Shown here: piece by piece, positions 1 through 8,578 of the stretch
Numbering within the stretch: position 1 is the first letter of the stretch
How the letters are laid out: each line of letters opens with the position of its first letter
Assembly (NCBI GenBank): GCA_002348095.1
Contig: DDYT01000056.1
Span: 48,057 to 81,891, forward strand
DNA from: Erysipelotrichaceae bacterium UBA2227
Lineage (GTDB): Bacteria > Bacillota_I > Bacilli_A > Erysipelotrichales > Erysipelotrichaceae
DNA length: 33,835 nucleotides
Reading direction: 5' to 3'
Translations under genes and position numbers: made by a program
Notes under the pieces: model-generated
Database searches by the model: none
What the model was told of the DNA's origin: nothing
What the model saw: only the letters and a program-made list of their open reading frames with translations

Positions 1-407
1 GCCTGATCATGATGCCAAGTGCAAACACCTTCGATACCGCCATTGTCAAATCCGTTTTGGCAGCCGGGAGCCGTGTGCAAATCCAAAAGCACCGCAAGAC
101 CGTGCTTTGCAGCCCAGTCCATCGCCCGATCCAACCATTTCAAACACGAATAGTATGGCTTATCCTCCCCAAAAATCCACCATGGATAGGGAATCCGAAC
201 CAGATTGATCTTCCGCTGTGCCAACCAGAGGAAATCATCTTCCGTAATAAACGTCTCCCAATGATGATGCAAAAAGGCTTTTGCCGATGGTTTCTGCAGA
301 CAAAATGCGGTTTCATCTTTTCCATCGACACCTTCAAATAGATCTTTCGACATCCAACGCTCCAAAACAAACCAACCGCCCAAATTGACTCCACGAACTT
401 TTTCCAT
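1..407 (-). CDS. Glycoside hydrolase family 5 exo-1,3-beta-glucanase (N-terminal part, cut by window edge)
   Basis: The reading frame starts at the ATG at 407, after a GGGGAG ribosome binding site, and stays open to base 1, giving 135 codons. The protein begins MEKVRGVNLGGWFVLERWM and carries DLHTAPGCQNGFDNGG around residues 111-126. Both match the conserved N-terminal blocks of GH5 glucan 1,3-beta-glucosidases of the yeast Exg1 type (RGVNLGGW and DLHGAxGSQNGFDNSG). These enzymes release glucose from the non-reducing end of beta-1,3-glucans. The two catalytic glutamates would lie beyond the edge and cannot be checked. No signal peptide is present, so a cytoplasmic enzyme is inferred. It is the last visible gene of the transport operon, starting 11 bases after the upstream permease stop. 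The family call is strong; exact substrate preference is inferred. Confidence 0.88.
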   Translation of the reverse strand, partial: MEKVRGVNLGGWFVLERWMSKDLFEGVDGKDETAFCLQKPSAKAFLHHHWETFITEDDFLWLAQRKINLVRIPYPWWIFGEDKPYYSCLKWLDRAMDWAAKHGLAVLLDLHTAPGCQNGFDNGGIEGVCTWHHDQ

Positions 408-418
408 AATACTCCCCA

Positions 419-1390
419 TTATTCACCTGTAATTCCGGTCTTTTCAATACCCTCAACAAAAAGTCTCTGAACAAATACATACATGATCATCATCGGTGCC
501 ATCGTGATCAGCGTGGCCGCCATCTTATATGACTCATTAAGCCTGAACTGTCCTCCAGGTGCACCCGGAACATTGGCTGACATTCGCTCAAAAATCGAGT
601 CGAACAGTGACAACTGTAAGGGCATCAGCTTCATTGCACTCCGTACAAACGTCGAGGTTATGTAACTTTCATTGTAGTTCCATACGAAGGAAAACAGAAA
701 TACCGTCGCAATCGTCGGAACCGACATCTTCAGGATGATGTGATAGAAAACCTGCCATGAAGTTGCGCCATCGATTCGTGCGGCTTCATCCAGACTGATC
801 GGTATCATCTTAAAGAAATTATAGAAAATCAAGATAAGGATGGCCGAGTAAACGCCTTGACCGGCAAAGGCCATCATTAACTGCGGGAAAATCGTCCCGA
901 TCAGTTTGATTCCCGTTGTGTTTTGAACGGTGATAAACATCATCCAGCGAGGGATCAATACTAAGGGCACCGGAATGACAAAGGACATCAGCACCATCAT
1001 AAACCAGAAGTTTTTAAACTTAAACTGATATCTGGCAAAGGCAAAACCGGTCATCGCCGAGATAAAGGTTTGGGCTAATGCCAGCGTACCTGAATACCAA
1101 AGTGAATTCAATATCGTTGATGGCATATCCATGACGGTCCAGGCAACACGCAAATTCGTAAACGACCAGTTTTGCGGCACCCAGTCAATTTCCGGATTGA
1201 TTAAATCCGAAGTCGACATAAAGGTCATCGAAAGCATCCGCAGCAGCGGATAAAGGAATACATATGCAATCGCGATAAGCAAAACATACACTGCCGAACG
1301 ATAAATCCATCCATCTGTCAAGTGATATCCTAACAGTTTACTTCTCAAACGGCTGTCCTTCCATGTAAATTTTAATCGATTGCTACTCAT
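419..1390 (-). CDS. Carbohydrate ABC transporter permease, MalG type (second pair)
   Basis: This is an integral membrane subunit of a CUT1-family sugar importer, about 323 residues with six predicted membrane spans. The cytoplasmic EAA loop, which docks the ATPase, is clear (EAARIDGA at about residues 202-209), and the long N-terminal tail before the first span is usual for MalG-like proteins. I chose the ATG at 1390 rather than the GTG at 1399 because AGGTGA sits 5 bases before that ATG. The gene overlaps the preceding permease gene by 8 bases, which suggests translational coupling. It pairs with the MalF-type protein upstream, forming the second permease pair of the operon. The substrate is inferred from the flanking glucanases to be beta-1,3-gluco-oligosaccharide. 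Confidence 0.9.
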   Translation of the reverse strand: MSSNRLKFTWKDSRLRSKLLGYHLTDGWIYRSAVYVLLIAIAYVFLYPLLRMLSMTFMSTSDLINPEIDWVPQNWSFTNLRVAWTVMDMPSTILNSLWYSGTLALAQTFISAMTGFAFARYQFKFKNFWFMMVLMSFVIPVPLVLIPRWMMFITVQNTTGIKLIGTIFPQLMMAFAGQGVYSAILILIFYNFFKMIPISLDEAARIDGATSWQVFYHIILKMSVPTIATVFLFSFVWNYNESYITSTFVRSAMKLMPLQLSLFDSIFERMSANVPGAPGGQFRLNESYKMAATLITMAPMMIMYVFVQRLFVEGIEKTGITGE

Positions 1391-2375
1391 GCTTATCACC
1401 TGCCTTTTTTGCTAATAAACCATACAATTTATTTCTCTGCTGTTCCTTTTTAAGCCGCTTAAGCTGACGTTCCGCCTGTTGCTGGCGGATATTGATGACA
1501 TACTCATCTCTGGAACGGTCTTTGAGTATGATATAGAGCATTCCAATCAAGAGCAATATCGTCATACTGTAAATCCAGGCGTACGATGAGGCTACGCCCA
1601 GTCCGCCGACCGTGTCAAAGATGGCTGCCTGAATCATGCCATACACCGGATTGATAGGGAACATTCCTAACGAGACGACCGTAAATACAGCCGCAACCAG
1701 CACGATCGGACGGATGATCGGCATTGTGATCTTCCACAGGATCTGCCAGGATGTCGCTCCATCGATTTGCGCCGCTTCATAGAGTTGCGTATTGATTTTC
1801 TGCAATCCGCTTAAAAACAGTACGATCGGAATGCCGGTAAACCACAGGACTAAGGCAAAGTTGTTAAACAGAAATACGATGACATCCGCCAGTTGCGGAC
1901 TGTAACTTTCGATGATCTGATAGACAAAGATTCTTCGCACATTACCGATTTGAACATTTCCGGATGTCATCAGCTGATTCATGACTGAGCCGGAGATTAC
2001 GATGACCGGCAAGAAATAAATAACTCTGAAAGTCGTACGGAACTTAAATTTCCCATTAAGCAACATAGCCAAAATAAACGAAATAATCAAGATCGTCGGC
2101 ACATAGATCAGCTCAGTTAAGAAAAACTGAATCAATGCCGGGGTAAAATCAGGATTCCTCAATAAAGCCGTGACATAATTGTCGATTCCATTGAAAATCG
2201 TTGTCCATCCCAAAACATTCAAATTCACACTGTGAAAACTCAGATATATCGTGTAAAGAAATGGGAACAGAGTGAAAATCAAGAAACCAATCATCCAAGG
2301 AGTGAAGAACAGATAGCCTGCCTTGTTTTGTTGTTTCTGATATTGCCGGCTGGGTTTATTTTTCTTCTGTTTCAT
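1383..2375 (-). CDS. Sugar ABC transporter permease, MalF type (second pair)
   Basis: This 330-residue CUT1 permease has a basic N-terminus, a first membrane span near residues 22-45 and further spans to about residue 290. It carries the EAA-loop signature EAAQIDGATSW near residue 200. The C-terminal tail (about residues 288-330) is unusually long and highly charged, rich in Arg, Lys and Gln, and should lie in the cytoplasm. The ATG at 2375 follows GGAGG and overlaps the upstream stop as ATGA, a sign of coupled translation. It would form a heterodimer with the MalG-type protein encoded next. No ATPase gene is nearby, so an MsmX/UgpC-like shared ATPase is probably used; that is inference. Confidence 0.9.
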   Translation of the reverse strand: MKQKKNKPSRQYQKQQNKAGYLFFTPWMIGFLIFTLFPFLYTIYLSFHSVNLNVLGWTTIFNGIDNYVTALLRNPDFTPALIQFFLTELIYVPTILIISFILAMLLNGKFKFRTTFRVIYFLPVIVISGSVMNQLMTSGNVQIGNVRRIFVYQIIESYSPQLADVIVFLFNNFALVLWFTGIPIVLFLSGLQKINTQLYEAAQIDGATSWQILWKITMPIIRPIVLVAAVFTVVSLGMFPINPVYGMIQAAIFDTVGGLGVASSYAWIYSMTILLLIGMLYIILKDRSRDEYVINIRQQQAERQLKRLKKEQQRNKLYGLLAKKAGDKHE

Positions 2376-4735
2376 CGCCCTACCTCCGCTATCGCTTTCG
2401 CTGACTCACTTGCAATAATCACGCCTGAAAATTCAACAGGGTTTTGTGTGTAGTTGATGATGACCGCCATATCATTGTCATATACATTCTTGATCACGCC
2501 GTTTTGTAAAACGATTCGATCGACCCACTGTGCACCAGCAACATCTTTTAGTGCCTGGTTGACTTCCTGATAAATCTGATTGATCAGGTTTTTATACTGA
2601 ACATATTCCGTCGAATAGAACTTCGCGGAGTTGGTCAGTGTCAGCTGATACGACGGTTGTTGTGTAAGCACAAAGGAAGGCGACAGATTGTAATCGATCA
2701 TGCGCAATACATCCTGCTGCGTGTAGAACGAGAAGTTAGAGTAAGGCGCAAATATTTCCATGTTATTATTTATAACCATCTGTAAAAACGGTACGGTGTC
2801 TGTCTGAATCAAGAACTGACTGGAATACACAGGCGCCTGCAAGAAACGGTCGATATATTTCCATAAGTACTGATTCGGGGTCGTAGCCGCAAGGGTCCAA
2901 TCCGTTTTCATCTGATCAAATGCCTGCTGATACAACTCGATTGTTTTGTGAACCTCTGAACTCTCTTTCGAAAACTCACTGATTAAAATATTTGGGATAC
3001 CTTCTACGGTCAGTGAGTCAAACCCGACTCCCGACAATCGTCGGCTTTGCTCAAGCATCCACCGTGCACTGACCGACGGTCTGGCATAGCCAAACAACGT
3101 AACCGGCATATTGTCACGCAAACGATACTCCATGTACCAGCCATTCATATGCTTCGCAGCCGTATTGAGATAACCAACCTGATCCCGGTGGATCATTACA
3201 TAGTTTTGCGAAAGTGATATATCATAGCCAAGTTCCTTCGCACTTTCATTTAAAGATTGAAAGTCCCGTTGTGAACCGATGGCATTCGACCAGTTTGTCC
3301 GCCCGGGATGACCGCTGGTGATTCCGCCTTTTTGCCACCCAAGCAAACCGCTGGTAACATTGTCAATACCCAGTGTCTTGACATCATTAAGAATATCTTT
3401 AACTTGGTTTGCAGTCGTAACCACGACATCCTCGACACCAAACACACTCTTCTTAACATCCGACATTACAAAGTCAAGCCGTAGCGGTATATCTCCCTGA
3501 CTACGTGTGAAACTCGGTAACTCTCCATGATCTTTCAGATAATTCCGATACTTCAGCGCCATGCCCACATAATCCGCAGGCAATCCATCTTCGGACCCGT
3601 CATTGGCCAAAAAGTCATAGCGCATCGAAATGTCAAAATGGTTCCGATTCTGCATCAAGGTAAAATAGCCGGCCCCCTGACGGTTGTACACCTGATGGAA
3701 CAGTTTATTGTATTCAAATCGCGGATAGGCAAAGGTGTAATTTGTAAGATTCTGTTCTGGAGAAACGATGATATTCATGTACTCGCCACCGGAAGTTGCA
3801 TAGGCCACAAAAGCGGCCTGACGATTTCCATGAGCGATACCGAATACCGGCATAAGCGGTGATTTTAACGGTAAATAGGAGGTTTCCCGCGCATAATAGT
3901 AATCGGCTTCAGTCAGATCTTCACCATAAACATTACCATTATATGAAGTCAGGCTGGTGTTACGATCCACAAATCGGATCAGAGCCCCCGGTCCATCCGG
4001 AACCAATACATACCCATCCAACGTAGGATTGGGTACAAGTCGACGGAAAGATTCGCGTTCTGTGTCCCAGTACAGCTTTGCTCCGCCGGAAGCACCCATA
4101 AACGGTGTAAGCATGATTGCCGCTAAAACCGATACACCGTTTCCGGAAATCTCCTCGTCCCGGATTTCATATCGGATGCCATCTTCGTCAAAATAAATAT
4201 GAACTTTAATGTCGATTTGCAGGGTCGAAAAGCGAATGTCAAGCCGACGGTGTGAGGGGTCGTTGTTCACTGTTGCCAGTTTTGATGTCACTCCGCTATC
4301 CGAAGCACTGGAAATTCGACGAATCGAAGATGAGAGGTCGTAATATTCTATGGTAAGAAGTGAATTTGCAATTCCTATATAGGTCGTATTTAAGCGATCT
4401 TCCAACGGAAGACAATCAACTTTCTGATCATCCGGAACCAAAGAACAGGCTTCTTCCAGATATCTGTTAAACTCAATATCCAGACCGGTTTTCCATAAGT
4501 ATCCGTTACGCTTGTCTTTGATAGCTATAACATCCCGATCTTCACGAAAATAGTAAGCAAGATTTTCTGTTTCATACAAAAGTTCAAACTCTGTCGGTTG
4601 CAAATCATCATAGGTAATCGACTCCGGAGGAAGTCCCGTATCTTGCGGTGTCGGAATGTACACATTCGCCGAAACGACTGTTACTGTAATGACCAATAAC
4701 ACCCCTAGTGAAATCATTTTCTTAATTTGTGACAT
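2372..4735 (-). CDS. DUF5696-type membrane-anchored protein of the sugar transport operon
   Basis: A 787-residue protein with one N-terminal hydrophobic segment (about residues 6-25) and no lipobox, so it is secreted or anchored outside the membrane. Residues about 45-400 look like beta-sandwich material. About 420-700 alternate hydrophobic strands and helices in a way that suggests a TIM barrel, with blocks such as VKTLGIDNVTSGLLGWQKGG and DSLTVEGIPNILISEF. From memory it matches DUF5696 proteins, which in Paenibacillus-like genomes sit beside a YIP1-family protein and CUT1 permeases, exactly as here. The biochemical function is not established; a glycan-binding or glycan-cleaving role is only inference. 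The ATG at 4735 follows AAGGAGGTGA and overlaps the upstream gene by 14 bases. Confidence 0.72.
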   Translation of the reverse strand: MSQIKKMISLGVLLVITVTVVSANVYIPTPQDTGLPPESITYDDLQPTEFELLYETENLAYYFREDRDVIAIKDKRNGYLWKTGLDIEFNRYLEEACSLVPDDQKVDCLPLEDRLNTTYIGIANSLLTIEYYDLSSSIRRISSASDSGVTSKLATVNNDPSHRRLDIRFSTLQIDIKVHIYFDEDGIRYEIRDEEISGNGVSVLAAIMLTPFMGASGGAKLYWDTERESFRRLVPNPTLDGYVLVPDGPGALIRFVDRNTSLTSYNGNVYGEDLTEADYYYARETSYLPLKSPLMPVFGIAHGNRQAAFVAYATSGGEYMNIIVSPEQNLTNYTFAYPRFEYNKLFHQVYNRQGAGYFTLMQNRNHFDISMRYDFLANDGSEDGLPADYVGMALKYRNYLKDHGELPSFTRSQGDIPLRLDFVMSDVKKSVFGVEDVVVTTANQVKDILNDVKTLGIDNVTSGLLGWQKGGITSGHPGRTNWSNAIGSQRDFQSLNESAKELGYDISLSQNYVMIHRDQVGYLNTAAKHMNGWYMEYRLRDNMPVTLFGYARPSVSARWMLEQSRRLSGVGFDSLTVEGIPNILISEFSKESSEVHKTIELYQQAFDQMKTDWTLAATTPNQYLWKYIDRFLQAPVYSSQFLIQTDTVPFLQMVINNNMEIFAPYSNFSFYTQQDVLRMIDYNLSPSFVLTQQPSYQLTLTNSAKFYSTEYVQYKNLINQIYQEVNQALKDVAGAQWVDRIVLQNGVIKNVYDNDMAVIINYTQNPVEFSGVIIASESAKAIAEVGR

Positions 4736-6749
4736 TGCGAATCACCTCCTTGATGATGGCTTCAAAGAACAAAGTTACCTGTTCTGTCATGATAACCACG
4801 ATGAGCAAGACCACAGCGATAACTAAAATAAACACCATCGTCAGCACAATGCTTTTGATTGATTCACGCACTGTGTAATTGTGCGTTTCTTGTACACCCA
4901 AATATAAGTTAACACCAGTCCAAAGGATCGCGGCCTGTTGCAACGTATCCAATAAAAACATTTCATTGAAAGTAAGTATATAACTCAGTCCGATGACCAT
5001 TATATAGATGATCATGATCGGACCCAGACTGTAAGCTACCATCTTAATCAGCTGTGTGAAAGAGCCTTCGCCATCATTGATCGAAGACACCAGATAATTA
5101 CACAATACCGACAGGAATATGATCGAGAAAAATCCGATTATTACAGATTGCATATCGACATCTTCAATGGCTATCCACTGATAAATAAAGCCTTTCCCTA
5201 ACATATACCAGATAAAGATCGTAAAGAAGATGACGAAGATCGTCAGAGCTCCGGCCATAGAACCCTTTCTGCCCTTTTTCAAATCGTAAAAAGCATCGAT
5301 CGGGTGTCGGAGGAATGTGAAGACAAATAATACATCCTCAACGATCTTAATTGACCGAATCCTGTGAATCAGTTTTCTTACAGGTTTCAAAATATCGTGC
5401 TTTCGCCGAAACTTTCGCGTAACAGCCAGGATAAATGAAATCAGAATCAGCCCAAAGAGAACTGTACCGAGATTACTTTGAAGCCAGTCGTTACGCACTT
5501 CCCAAAAAGCCTGAGAATAATAGTAGCGGTTACCGGCAATTTCAAAATGGAACATAGCTTTGTCATACTGTTGGGTATACATGTAATTCATACCAATGCC
5601 ATTGTGAGCCAACACGGACATCTGATTGAGTCGTAAGACTTCCTGCCATATTCCGGTAGCTTTCTCATATTCGCCCTGATTAAAGTAATCCAACGCAGTA
5701 TAAATCTGTTCTGAATATTCTGTCGGAGCAAAAGACTGAATGAAAGACTTATCGCTGTCAAGAACCCATAGCTTTCCGTTTGAATCAACCGAAATAGATG
5801 AAATACTGCTAAACAAGCCGGCAATATCAAAATCCGCATAGGAAGATCCGAAACTGAAAATATACTGCCCGTCAGTAGTGTAAACAAATATCAGACCTGA
5901 CTTTGATGCAGCATAGATAATCCCCCTTGAATCAGTGGCCATATCTATCAAGTCGGATGGTCCCCATGTATATTGATTCGCAAACATGTCCTGACCTGCA
6001 GTATTGTGTTTCTTCAAACCATGCATGTTTGTTCCCATGGTTGTCGTATACACGATACCTTTATTGTCGATAAAAACATTGGTGAAAGTCGTAGGAACCC
6101 GTCCTAACAATAATGCTTTTTGTTCATCAGTATAAAAAATATCCTGTAACATTTGAGTGAAACTCAACCGAACCCGATTGGAAGTGAAGTATCCTAAGAA
6201 CTCTCCTGAGTTGGATAATTGAATGATTCCGTTATAAACACCTTCGGATAAGATATACATATTTCGCCGGTTGTCGACTGCGATTTTCATCGGTTTGTAT
6301 GTCGTATCTCCAAAGGATGCTGTCGTTGGCCGCCCGAAAGACTCAATCAGTTGGCCGTCTTTTGAGAATCGCAAAACAAGCGCAGCAGCAGGATCTGCAA
6401 CATAAATATCTCCTTCTGCAGCCAATGTGATTCCCGTGGGTGTTCTCATCAGCGGATGCTTAATGATTTGAACGACTTTGTCTGAAGTCGTATCGTATTG
6501 GATGATACGGGCGTTATCTTTATCAGCGATGAATAAATGATCATTAGCATCAAACACCGAATCTTGCGGCGATTTCAAGCCGAGATTGGTAATTGTCCGT
6601 CGTGGCAGATAAGCATCCTGTGTCCAGACGATCTCAAATTTTGAGTTTAACGTACGTGTTCGGGATGTTGCCGAGGAAGCTGAAACAGGCAACAAAAAGA
6701 GCAAAACAATAAATGATAATTGAAGGGTACGAAGAGCGATTTTTTTCAT
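4722..6749 (-). CDS. NHL-type beta-propeller, TPR and Yip1-like multi-domain membrane protein
   Basis: About 675 residues. A signal peptide (about residues 1-28, ending near SASSA) is followed by an extracytoplasmic propeller made of NHL-like repeats (about 45-345). Examples are the blocks DSVFDANDHLFIADKDNARI, GITLAAEGDIYVADPAA and SISVDSNGKLWVLDSDKSF. Two TPR-like helical repeats follow (about 350-410, QGEYEKATGIWQEVLRLN and QQYDKAMFHFEIAGN). A membrane span lies near 430-448, and a Yip1-like domain with about five spans covers 470-670. I start it at the ATG at 6749, five bases after GGAGGG, rather than the upstream GTG. Such YIP1-family proteins travel with DUF5696 proteins and sugar permeases. 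The role is unknown; a scaffold or accessory to the transporter is inferred. Confidence 0.78.
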   Translation of the reverse strand: MKKIALRTLQLSFIVLLFLLPVSASSATSRTRTLNSKFEIVWTQDAYLPRRTITNLGLKSPQDSVFDANDHLFIADKDNARIIQYDTTSDKVVQIIKHPLMRTPTGITLAAEGDIYVADPAAALVLRFSKDGQLIESFGRPTTASFGDTTYKPMKIAVDNRRNMYILSEGVYNGIIQLSNSGEFLGYFTSNRVRLSFTQMLQDIFYTDEQKALLLGRVPTTFTNVFIDNKGIVYTTTMGTNMHGLKKHNTAGQDMFANQYTWGPSDLIDMATDSRGIIYAASKSGLIFVYTTDGQYIFSFGSSYADFDIAGLFSSISSISVDSNGKLWVLDSDKSFIQSFAPTEYSEQIYTALDYFNQGEYEKATGIWQEVLRLNQMSVLAHNGIGMNYMYTQQYDKAMFHFEIAGNRYYYSQAFWEVRNDWLQSNLGTVLFGLILISFILAVTRKFRRKHDILKPVRKLIHRIRSIKIVEDVLFVFTFLRHPIDAFYDLKKGRKGSMAGALTIFVIFFTIFIWYMLGKGFIYQWIAIEDVDMQSVIIGFFSIIFLSVLCNYLVSSINDGEGSFTQLIKMVAYSLGPIMIIYIMVIGLSYILTFNEMFLLDTLQQAAILWTGVNLYLGVQETHNYTVRESIKSIVLTMVFILVIAVVLLIVVIMTEQVTLFFEAIIKEVIRNVTN

Positions 6750-6759
6750 ATTCACCCTC

Positions 6760-7629
6760 CTACTTAATTCCCGAATGGCTCATGGTATTCATGACCTTCG
6801 ATTGCAACATGATAAAAATGAGTAAGTTCGGCAAAAACATGATCAAACCGGCAGCCGCAGCCATTCCGACACCTGCAATTGAATTGGAAGCGTTGGTCAG
6901 CGAACTGAGATAGAAAGCAAAATTCTTAAGAGTTTCATCAGTGATGTATAAGCTCGATGCCTCCGTAGCATTCCAGGCAACCTGGAAAGTCAATATTCCT
7001 ACCGTAGCCAATGCCGGTTTTACAAGCGGAATAACAATCTTGATCAGAATCTGCCAGTCATTAGCACCATCAAGACGAGCTGCTTCGATGACCGCATCCG
7101 GCACCTGATCCATAAACTGCTTGACCAAAAACAGTCCAACAGGCATGGCTAACGCAGGCAAAATGTGGGCAAAGAAATTATCCGTTAATCCGGTTTGCTT
7201 AATGATCAGGTATCGAGGGATTGCAACTGCGATCGGAACAAACATCAGTGCAACCTGATTGACGCTAAAGAGCCAGTTTTTTGCTTTGAACTTCTTTTTT
7301 GACAAAATATAGGCTGCACCTGCTGTAACAAGCATAGAAGCAAAAACCGTTATCGTGGTTGATACGATCGAATTAAACAGATAACGGGTCATTGGAACAC
7401 CGGTCGTCGATGAAGTCCTCCACAAGTCGGTGAAATTCTCAAACGTCGGTTTGATGACAAAGAATCGGGGAGGGAACATAAAGAGTTCATCTAATGGCTT
7501 AAATGCCTGATTAATGATGTAAACGACAGGCAGCACCATAAACAGAGCCATCGGAATCAAGAAGACATAGAATTTCAGCTGTGATTTGTCAAATCGTTTG
7601 GGATTGATTTTGGTTCCTTGAAACGCCAT
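6760..7629 (-). CDS. Carbohydrate ABC transporter permease, MalG type (first pair)
   Basis: A 289-residue CUT1 permease with six predicted spans and a recognisable EAA loop, EAARLDGANDW, in the second half. The first span (FLIPMALFMVLPVVYII) follows a short basic N-terminus, and the following loop with FKPLDELF and the FPP(R) pattern is characteristic of MalG-like subunits. The ATG at 7629 follows GGAGGTG. The gene lies 11 bases after its MalF-type partner and 10 bases before the propeller/Yip1 gene, so all are on one transcript. It is clearly diverged from the other MalG-type protein at 419-1390, so the two pairs are not a recent tandem duplication. Confidence 0.91.
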   Translation of the reverse strand: MAFQGTKINPKRFDKSQLKFYVFLIPMALFMVLPVVYIINQAFKPLDELFMFPPRFFVIKPTFENFTDLWRTSSTTGVPMTRYLFNSIVSTTITVFASMLVTAGAAYILSKKKFKAKNWLFSVNQVALMFVPIAVAIPRYLIIKQTGLTDNFFAHILPALAMPVGLFLVKQFMDQVPDAVIEAARLDGANDWQILIKIVIPLVKPALATVGILTFQVAWNATEASSLYITDETLKNFAFYLSSLTNASNSIAGVGMAAAAGLIMFLPNLLIFIMLQSKVMNTMSHSGIK

Positions 7630-7640
7630 TTCGCACCTCC

Positions 7641-8576
7641 TTACCTATCTGAGAACAGGCGATAGGACAGCCTGGAGAATCCCCATACCATCAAAAGCAG
7701 TGCCACCGATATGGCCGCTGCATAGCCCATCTCATAACGTTGAAATCCGTAATCTTCAATATGATTGATAATCAGTTGTCCTGCATATTGCGGTGTCGGG
7801 TTTGATCCGGACAGAGCGACACCAATCCAACCGCTGTTAAATGCACCAACGATCGCCATGACCGCACCGAAGAGCATCTGCGAGTGCATGGATGGAATCG
7901 TTATATAAATGACTTCCTGAAGCTTATTTTTGATACCATCGATATAAGCGGCTTCATACAATTCTTCATTGGTATTTAGAATCCCGGCTAACATAGCCAG
8001 AAACCCGATACCCATCGCACTCCATAACCCAACGACGATCATGATATTCATCAGATACGCAGGATCTTGTAAGAACTGAATGGGTTTGGTAATCCAACCC
8101 CACTGAATCAGTAAGGCATTGATGTAGCCTGCTTCATTTCCCGAAAACAGCGTCCGCCAAACGACAGCTATGAAAACACCGCCGACCATCGATGGGGTGT
8201 ATATGGCCAAGGCCAGCACTGTCCGTGCTTTAACCTGGATTTGTGCAAGCATCCATGCGAGAAGAAATGAAAGAAAATAACCTCCCGGACCGACAATCAG
8301 TGCATATTTAAAGGTATTAGGCAAAACATACTTTAAGAAAATCTCGTCTTGCGTCAGTAAAGTGATGTAGTTAAGCAATCCTTGAAACTCCGGAAACTGA
8401 ATGGAGTTAAAATACGTCAGTGACAATCCGATGGCAATAGCAACCGGGATTGCTACAAACAACGAAAACATCAGAGCATATGGCAATAAGAGCCAAAATA
8501 TAGCCAGCCACTCTGAGAGCGTACCGCTCTCATACTTGCGACGAATGTCATTTTTAAATTTGCTAAGTTTTCCCAT
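7641..8576 (-). CDS. Sugar ABC transporter permease, MalF type (first pair)
   Basis: A 311-residue CUT1 permease starting MGKLSKFKND. The ATG at 8576 is preferred to an in-frame upstream candidate because AGGAG stands 7 bases before it and the upstream gene ends with TGA at 8579-8581, inside the same stretch. Six spans are predicted, beginning around residues 24-48. The EAA-loop block is present as EAAYIDGIKN, slightly divergent from the usual EAAxxDGA because the last residue is Ile. The gene sits directly behind the large binding lipoprotein, the usual order for CUT1 importers, and before its MalG-type partner. Substrate is inferred from context. Confidence 0.9.
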   Translation of the reverse strand: MGKLSKFKNDIRRKYESGTLSEWLAIFWLLLPYALMFSLFVAIPVAIAIGLSLTYFNSIQFPEFQGLLNYITLLTQDEIFLKYVLPNTFKYALIVGPGGYFLSFLLAWMLAQIQVKARTVLALAIYTPSMVGGVFIAVVWRTLFSGNEAGYINALLIQWGWITKPIQFLQDPAYLMNIMIVVGLWSAMGIGFLAMLAGILNTNEELYEAAYIDGIKNKLQEVIYITIPSMHSQMLFGAVMAIVGAFNSGWIGVALSGSNPTPQYAGQLIINHIEDYGFQRYEMGYAAAISVALLLMVWGFSRLSYRLFSDR

Positions 8577-8578
8577 GA

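Noticed and set aside
140..394. An 84-codon minus-strand frame near the left edge
   Set aside because: It lies in another frame of the GH5 coding region, whose protein has clear family motifs and a ribosome binding site.
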